Of a stretch of DNA of 28,698 bases, positions 22,076-28,698 are shown in pieces (the stretch's first letter is position 1; every line of letters starts with the position of its first letter). The notes beneath the pieces are model-generated. The model was not told the origin of the DNA and did no database searches. It worked only from the letters and a program-made list of their open reading frames with translations. Both the position numbers and the translations under genes were made by a program. Source of the stretch: Nemertoderma westbladi (taxonomy: Eukaryota > Xenacoelomorpha > Nemertodermatida > Nemertodermatidae); assembly GCA_032718475.1 (NCBI GenBank), contig JAUCBJ010002060.1, positions 1 through 28,698 of the forward strand, in the 5' to 3' direction.

Positions 22076-22864
22076 GACACATTTATCCACTATGGTGTCC
22101 CAAAACGCTTCAACTCCGACGGCGGAACGCAATTTACAGGTGCGAATCTCACAAAGTTCCTCCGTGATTGGGGAGTCGAACATGTGTACTCTTCTCCGGA
22201 ATATCCACAGGGCAATGGCCATGCGGAGTCGGCTGTTAAAGCTCTCAAAACTTTATAAAAGAAAATGGGGGGGAAAATACGTTCAACTGAATTCCAGGAG
22301 GGACTCCTGGAGCTGCGAAATTCACCCCGAGCCCATGGGAAATCCCCCGCCGAAATACTATTCGGACACCCTATGCGTACTCGAGTCCCGATACACAGCC
22401 GAGCCTTCCTCTCTGACCATCAACGGGTCCGCACGGAACTGGACAGTTGTGTCCCAACTCTTATTGCGTCCCACGCGTCGTATTACAACCGCGGCTCAAA
22501 AACCCTCCCTCACTTCTCTATCGGGAATACAGTACGCATACAAAACCCAACTTCTAAACATTGGGACCGCACCGGAACTGTGGTCGAGCAGGCCACTCTG
22601 CGCAACTACAAAGTCCGCACGCCTTCGGGACGGTGCCTCACTCGAAACCGCCGCCATCTACTCGACGATCACACTGGGACATCGCGGGACACTTCTATGG
22701 GGACCTCCGGCAGAGACGCCGTCTTTCAAACCGACCATCCCCCCTACGACTGCCCTACCAAACAAGTGCGATGGGCGAAACAACTCGTAAACGAGTCCGC
22801 AATACCAGCTCAGCCGCGCAAAAACTACCCTAAACGGCACAGACACCAACCTAACAGACTTTGA
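22060..22864 (+). pseudogene. Retrotransposon integrase core and C-terminus
   Basis: After the shift the integrase continues with FNSDGGTQF (second catalytic aspartate, near 22115) and QGNGHAESAVKA (catalytic glutamate, near 22225). The DDE triad is therefore present in the DNA but split between frames. A TAA at 22256-22258 interrupts it. The same frame continues with the ELRNSPRAHGKSPAEILFG motif and a C-terminal segment with IGNTVRIQNP…WDRTGTVVE, ending at a TGA at 22862-22864. Confidence 0.9.
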
Positions 22865-22958
22865 AACTGAAACTATTTCTTTTTGGCCGCGCATAAACTT
22901 TTCTAAACGGCACCAACGCCAACCTAACAGACTTTGAAACTGAAACTAACTTCTTCTT
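22813..22958 (+). repeat. 73-bp tandem duplication before the purine tract
   Basis: GCCGCGCA at 22813 recurs at 22886. The pair continues with TAAACGGCAC … CCAACCTAACAGACTTTG. The first copy includes the end of pol, the second is non-coding. Confidence 0.85.
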
Positions 22959-22984
22959 GTTAGTTTATCATACACCTTCAAACT

Positions 22985-22994
22985 AGAAAGGGGG
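22985..22994 (+). other. Polypurine tract
   Basis: AGAAAGGGGG directly precedes the TGTGAG start of the 3' LTR, the expected position for plus-strand priming. Confidence 0.75.
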
Positions 22995-23268
22995 TGTGAG
23001 GATATCATTACTAATTGCCATACGCGTAGCCTATAGACTATCTATCTCATTAACATACTTTCATATTGGGTAACATTTCTGCTGTACCGCGGTATTAACA
23101 CTTTTCTGCTGTACTGCTGTATGTCAGTACCATATTACTGCAGTACTGATACTGACGTCTAACAACCTACGTTATTATTAATTATCTTGTTATCATAAAA
23201 TAAACTTAATCTGAGCGTAGCGGTACGAAATACACCTTGATATTTCCTCACCTTATCGTCTCACAACA
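22995..23268 (+). repeat. 3' LTR (274 bp, apparently complete)
   Basis: Starts TGTGAG and ends CTCACAACA, giving short inverted ends and TG…CA borders. It contains AATAAA. The satellite resumes at 23269 with CCTATCATCCCG. Confidence 0.93.
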
Positions 23269-23826
23269 CCTATCATCCCGACTTCATTTACCGCACGTCC
23301 CAACTTTATTTACCGCTCGTCCCGACTTTATTTAACCCTCGTCCCGACTTTATTTACCCCTCGTCCCGACTTTATTTACCGCTCGTCCCGACTTTATTTA
23401 CCTATCGTCCCAACTTTATTTACCGCTCGTCCCGACTTTATTTACCGCTCGTCCCGACTTTATTTACCGCTCGTCCCGCCTTTATTTACCGCTCGTCCCG
23501 ACTTTATTTACCTATCGTCCCGACTTTATTTACCGCACGTCCCAACTTTATTTACCGCTCGTCCCGACTTTATTTACCCCTCGTCCCGACTTTATTTACC
23601 GCTCGTCCCGACTTTATTTACCTATCGTCCCAACTTTATTTACCGCTCGTCCCAACTTTATTTACCGCTCGTCCCGACTTTATTTACCGCTCGTCTCGAC
23701 TTTATTTTCTGCTCGTCCCGACTTTATTTACCGCTTGTCCCAACTTTATTTAGCGCTCGTCCCTACTTTATTTCCCGCTCGTCTTGACTTTATTTACCGC
23801 TCGTCCCGACTTTATTTACCGCTCTT
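23269..23826. repeat. 22-bp satellite array, right block (about 25 units) with 242-bp higher-order repeat
   Basis: Same unit as the left block. The variant pair CCTATCRTCCCGACTT / CCGCACGTCCCAACTT occurs at 23269 and again at 23511, exactly 11 units (242 bp) apart, followed by similar variant orders. The block degrades at 23820-23845. Confidence 0.93.
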
Positions 23827-24185
23827 GTCGAGATTTTGTATTTCCCGAGCGGGTGGCAATAATAACTTATACCCTAACATAGAATAATATAGTAATACTA
23901 TAATTAATATATAGTGTTACTGTTATCAACGTACTTAGGAACGTTGATAATTTAATAATTGTGTCGTACAGAATAATAATCCACTGTAACTTTTGCGGTG
24001 ATTTATACCCCCTTTTGAATAGTACAGATATTAATTAGTACGAAAAAAACATCATCAATTACAATACATGTAAATACAAGCGGATAATACTGGAGTATAA
24101 TATTTCGGGGTCTGTCTGTCAGAATGCAACAATGTTCATGTTACAAAATTTATCTGGTAAGTTTTCATATTTTGTTTAACCTCTT
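23827..24185. other. AT-rich intergenic sequence, no gene seen
   Basis: AT-rich with small inverted strings (CAACGTACTTAGGAACGTTG at 23928-23947). No coding or RNA signature. Confidence 0.5.
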
Positions 24186-25008
<823 letters not shown>

Positions 25009-25080
25009 GTTTCTGTCTGTCATTCTGTGTGTCTGTCTGTCTTTCTATGTGTCTGTCTATCTGTCTGTCGGACTGTCCGT
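25009..25080 (+). repeat. Degenerate (TCTG)n tract
   Basis: TCTG and variants (TGTG, TCTA, TTTC) directly continue the (CCTG)n phase. The end GTCTGTCGGACTGTCCGTC is mirrored by GACGGACAGACCGACCGACA at about 25231, making an imperfect inverted repeat. Confidence 0.85.
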
Positions 25081-25419
25081 CAATTATTTTTGCAGTTTGC
25101 AGTCATACAGACCCTAGATAGACAGACAAGTTTCCGCTAATTACGAAAACTGACATCGGAAATTAAATTACCGACCACGAAAACCCCCATAGAGAAATTT
25201 TTAGCTAATTTGTGCGAATTATTATAATTTGACGGACAGACCGACCGACAGACTAACTGACTCACAGGCAGACATCAGATAGTCAGTTAGAAGACTAGAT
25301 TTTACATTTTTCACATTATTATTTACTTTAGTTCATTCTATATTTTCGATGGTATATCGTCTTTTGCGCATTCTTCAACCATATTGGAGATATAAACAAA
25401 TAAAAAAAAACACCAGGGC

Positions 25420-26600
25420 GGGTTACCCCCCTTAAGATGCGTTTCAAGAAAGTCATGGAATGTCCAGGTCCACCATGCTTATTTTAATCCATGGGGCTGG
25501 GCTGCCAACGCACAAGATTGTGTACAGGATGGTTCTCGCGGTGAAAGCAATGTCCTGCAAGGCGGAGGCGGCTTTATTCTAGTGTAAGGCTTGGGGGAAC
25601 CAATAAGACATCCACAATGTCATTTAGTGTCTGGCGTATAATTCTTGTGAATGTGCGATTCAGAGATTTGGTGTCCTAAGCAGTTACAGCTCAGCATGGA
25701 CTCCCACAGATAATTACTGGGACTACTGCTGCTCTAAATATTCGGACCTTAAGTTTCTGACGTATTCTGTGTGACCAATCAAAATCCTGGAAAGACCATT
25801 CAATGCTGGCCATGCCTTTCCCTTACGTATTTGAAGTCAAAATTTTGATATTTTGGAGTTAATAAAAAGACCAACACTGTTCTAATGCATGTTCTAATGA
25901 GCTGAGGAGCCGTTGGGCTCTCTCTAGTGATGCTGAGAGTACTCCTCTAGATCAGTTAGGTACTTGGCAGGATTTCCTGGACTTCTATAGCCAGTAGGTG
26001 GAGTTACCATCACTCCATCATCATTATGATGATCTAAGGACATGCGTAGAACATAGTCAATCACAATTATTATGGAATGGTGCAAGTGTGTCACCTTGGA
26101 GGACTCCCCATAACACTTCGAATGGTTCTGTGTCACCGTCAACAGTAGACACAATTGTCGTTTAACCATGGTACCGATCAGATTGCTGCGCTATAACTTC
26201 ATCAGCAATCCCATATAATGAAAGTATGCTGAACATACGTGAACGAGAGACTGAATCAAATGCATTGAAGAAGTCAACAAAGATAACAGATGTCTGTCTT
26301 TCTTTTTTGATAACTCTTCAATTATTATCCTTCTAAAGTGCAAAATGGGCTGCATGGTCCCACAACCTTTACGAAATCCATTCTGATTTCTACGTAACAG
26401 TCTCGCAATAGGATCCCTGATGCGATTTAATATAAATAATATATTCTATTGTATAGCTTTGCAGCAATCGCGATCAACGAGATTCCCCCAAAAGATCCAT
26501 AATGTTAGCTTGCCCTTCTTGGGAACTGGCACCAACTTATATGTTTTAATTTCCTGTGGGACTATCGTCGTTCTGTACATGTCTATTGTATGAAAATGGG
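25420..26600 (-). pseudogene. Decayed LINE reverse transcriptase and C-terminal domain
   Basis: Minus-strand frames, pieced together across many stops and frameshifts, run through the second half of a non-LTR reverse transcriptase. Fragments in order are LVPVPKKGKLTL (near 26530), NQNGFRKG (near 26385), FVDFFNAFDS (near 26275), GVLQGDTLAPF (near 26090) and DYVLRMSLDHH (near 26050), with RSPGNPAKYLTDL just after. The catalytic FADD box expected next is not recognisable. A C-terminal tail, RLRLAGHCFHRENHPV (near 25560), follows. These motifs resemble RTE/CR1-like LINEs common in aquatic animals; I cannot fix the clade. No endonuclease domain is seen in this copy. Confidence 0.8.
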
Positions 26601-27694
26601 GTAAATATGCTCAAACAATCTGGTATTTTAAAGACCTCAGTACACAACAAAGTTCATGAAACAAGATATGTTTCGTAAGTAAAACAAATTCACATTACAT
26701 ACACTCCAAATTAATAATTATATTGCAATAAATTATTAATTATCGGCCTAACTACTATTAATAATATCTTTGTGTGGTTATTTGTTTAAGCCATCTGTTT
26801 CCATCACTTTATTGTTATCTGCGTCTGTGCATGTCCGGATTTAGTTTCGGATGACCCAAAGCCTAAAGTTATAAGTAGTCCAATTTGAATCAAATCCCTA
26901 TGATTTTCTAACCTCTTCACTTCTGGAGCTAAGGTACTGTATTTTAGGTAGATTTCGGAAGTTTGATTTAAATGACTGATTTCAGACGCCTCGTGTCCAT
27001 CGAATACTGTATAAAAGTATTGGTTTATTTCCTGTTCCTTTCCCTCAATTAATAATTAATATTAATTAGCTTTAATAATGGTTGTCGGCATTGGTTGTCG
27101 GCTGTCGGCGTAGCGTTTACACCCCTAAAGGTACACAGACCATGCGGCAAACATAAAAAAACCCAGTACAGAAAAAAGTCACGGTAGATAAAACCCACAG
27201 CAGAAAAATCCCACGACAGAAAAAACCCAGAACAAGATAAGTTAATTCAGTAATCGGCCAAGGTTTTGTTACTTTATCTTGCGTGACTTTTCCTTTGTAA
27301 CGACATTTCTGGCTCCAACATATAGTTTGTCGTCGGTCTCTCGGAAAATGTTTGGGCTAATAACTCAGTCAATCTATAATAGTCTGTCAAACCTCTGAAA
27401 TCTATATTTCTTTGGTGGTCCGAAGCCTGTAAGCTGTTGTGTTGTGGTGTAGTCTCCCGCTAGAGTATAGTGCACAGCACATTTTTTTCAAACATGATCC
27501 TGAATATAGTAGGCAATTGTCATTCGATCACGTGGCATCCAAAATTTTGTATTGTGTGATTTTTTCAGACCAGTACCGGGCGGTACAGAAGTAGGCAGGT
27601 AGGTAGAGAATACAGGTCAGCAGGTACCGTACCTCAGAATTTACCGGTACAACTGACAACATTAGCCTAGGTAACTAAACTCGTTGATAAGGTT
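26601..27694. other. Intergenic sequence and PDAP1 5' region
   Basis: Contains a TAATTAATATTAATTA patch near 27048, TTGTCGGCTGTCGGCG near 27094 that recalls the foldback element's arms, and a short tandem repeat at 27152-27235. TTTTTTCAG at 27560-27568 could be the acceptor of an intron in the PDAP1 leader. No donor was identified. Confidence 0.4.
27152..27235 (+). repeat. Short tandem repeat, AAAACCCACRRCAGAA type
   Basis: Five degenerate units of roughly 16-18 bases, each with A-runs, CCCA or GTCA, then a CAG or GAT end. Confidence 0.65.
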
Positions 27695-28285
27695 ATGTCC
27701 AGCAAGCGAGGGGGTGCTGGCGCTGGCCGTGGTAAAAAAATACAACACAAAGGGAGACACCGCCACTTCACAACCGAGGAAGAGCTGCAGCAAGAACAGC
27801 AGCGAAACCAAGGAGATGGTCGGCGTGGCGGTGAATCAGATAGCGATGACGGAGTCCGGAAGATTACCACGGACACGGCGCGGCAACGTCTACGAGATAG
27901 CGATGATTCAGAGGACGACGACGGTTATAAATCTAAAGGCGTCCATCATCTAATCGAGACATCCAACCCCAATAGAGTGCCGGAACAGACGAAGAAAGCC
28001 TCTGAATTAAACATCAACGACGTATCCACTAAACCTACTTACAGTCGGAAGGAACGCGAAGAAATCGAGAAACAGCAACAGAAGGAGCGCTACCAGAAAT
28101 TACACGCCGAGGGGAAAACCTCAGAGGCGCAAGCCGATATGGCGCGATTGGCTCTCATCCGTCAACAGCGGGAAGAAGCGGCTAAAAAACGCGTCGATGA
28201 GAAAGCTGCTAAGGAACTCGAAAGGATTAGTAAGGTGGAGGCGGCTGGAAAGAAACTCGATAAAAATAGAGGGAAGAAGAAATAG
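27695..28285 (+). CDS. PDAP1: 28 kDa heat- and acid-stable phosphoprotein (PDGFA-associated protein 1)
   Basis: PDAP1 is a small, highly charged, largely helical or disordered protein. It was described as a PDGF-A-associated, casein-kinase-2-type phosphoprotein, and its molecular role is poorly defined. Length is 196 residues (human 181). A Gly/Lys/Arg-rich N-terminus ([19 protein letters not shown], 13-31) matches the family's HKGRAR…TSPEE start. Acidic serine clusters at 48-52 and 69-76 ([14 protein letters not shown]) are typical CK2 sites. The signature KGV…[10 protein letters not shown] (81-95) follows, and a charged helix carries [11 protein letters not shown] (117-127) and [20 protein letters not shown] (140-159), the best conserved part of the family. 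The C-terminus is lysine-rich. The frame is single and uninterrupted, with G at -3 of the ATG. The vertebrate gene has several introns, this one none, and no retrocopy hallmarks are visible. Confidence 0.95.
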   Translation: MSSKRGGAGAGRGKKIQHKGRHRHFTTEEELQQEQQRNQGDGRRGGESDSDDGVRKITTDTARQRLRDSDDSEDDDGYKSKGVHHLIETSNPNRVPEQTKKASELNINDVSTKPTYSRKEREEIEKQQQKERYQKLHAEGKTSEAQADMARLALIRQQREEAAKKRVDEKAAKELERISKVEAAGKKLDKNRGKKK

Positions 28286-28698
28286 TAGGTATTCGTATTG
28301 AGTTGTCAGCAGTGCCGAGTAATTTGTAATTCCTAAGGATCTTTCAATCTCAAAACAGTGACTACCGACTACCATTTTCTATCCGTAACCGCAGAACCCA
28401 GGGAACCGTAACTAAAAGTAAATATATTTGGCTAGTTTTGGACCATGGGATACCAACCCCAACTTAATTTGTATAAGGTAAATGTATCATTTTTTGGGAC
28501 CTGGTACTGTAATTTTGTTATGTTGAATCCTATAACTTTACATTCAAATCTACAATTTACTACCGATAGTAAGTGTTTATTTATTTTTTTAAGAATAGGT
28601 TACAGGACCAAAATAATAAACCAAATATTCTAAAAATTCTAAAAATTACATATAAATGGATGTTAGATTTGAACTAGTAAATTGTCGATTAAATGATC
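28286..28698. other. PDAP1 3' flank
   Basis: AT-rich sequence to the window end. No further gene recognised. Confidence 0.5.
28615..28620 (+). promoter_or_regulatory. Candidate PDAP1 poly(A) signal
   Basis: AATAAA lies 330 bases past the PDAP1 stop, the first canonical hexamer I saw downstream. Confidence 0.4.

Larger units (their letters stand above)
18108..23268 (+). mobile_element. Degenerate Ty3/Gypsy LTR retrotransposon inside the 22-bp satellite
   Basis: The order 5' LTR, primer site, gag, protease, reverse transcriptase, RNase H, integrase, purine tract, 3' LTR is that of Ty3/Gypsy. The LTRs differ at 3 of 236 aligned bases, so insertion looks fairly recent. Coding lesions visible: a frameshift near 18830, a stop at 19130-19132, a frameshift near 19215, a stop at 20461-20463, a frameshift near 22070 and a stop at 22256-22258. 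This copy cannot make its proteins. The 5' LTR lacks its first roughly 30 bases. Confidence 0.95.

Noticed and set aside
17236-23826. CRISPR array
   Set aside because: The repeats are contiguous 22-bp units without unique spacers, and the context is an animal genome.

Overview
The window is nuclear DNA from an animal, most likely a marine invertebrate. The organism cannot be fixed from the sequence alone. Evidence: three conserved animal genes (CNOT2, RIOK2, PDAP1), one spliceosomal intron with GT-AG ends, and wide gene spacing. The spaces are filled with transposon remnants, satellites and simple repeats. Nothing looks bacterial or viral apart from retroelements.

Layout. 1-2400: AT-rich repeat ground with a 13-bp repeat and foldback end, a 41-bp-arm hairpin, and a decayed fragment resembling the GIY-YIG tail of a Penelope-like element. 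2446-6268 (minus): CNOT2, two coding exons and a 1545-bp intron. 6454-13131: a dense transposon patchwork. It holds a LINE fragment, TAGGYR hexamer arrays, a 1044-bp foldback element with about 194-bp inverted repeats, and two inverted copies of a roughly 370-bp repeat, one split by a 765-bp hAT-type MITE with a clean 8-bp target duplication. It also holds a second inverted-repeat MITE, a minisatellite-like family and an array of palindromic units. 14276-15060: small inverted repeats and a tRNA-like SINE head. 15650-17050 (plus): intronless RIOK2. 17236-23826: a 22-bp satellite split by a degenerate Ty3/Gypsy LTR retrotransposon. 24186-25080: a very long (CCTG)n tract running into (TCTG)n. About 25420-26600 (minus): a decayed LINE reverse transcriptase. 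27695-28285 (plus): intronless PDAP1.

The three genes do separate housekeeping jobs: CNOT2 in mRNA deadenylation, RIOK2 in late 40S ribosome maturation, and PDAP1 as a small acidic/basic phosphoprotein. Their proximity implies no operon or shared pathway. Two are intronless and the third has one coding intron, which is notable given their many-exon vertebrate orthologues.

I found no convincing new multi-gene system. The items most worth checking are the retrotransposon-satellite junction and the satellite's 11-unit higher-order repeat, the (CCTG)n(TCTG)n tract, the palindromic GATA/TATC array, the nested inverted-repeat elements, and the intron poverty of the genes.
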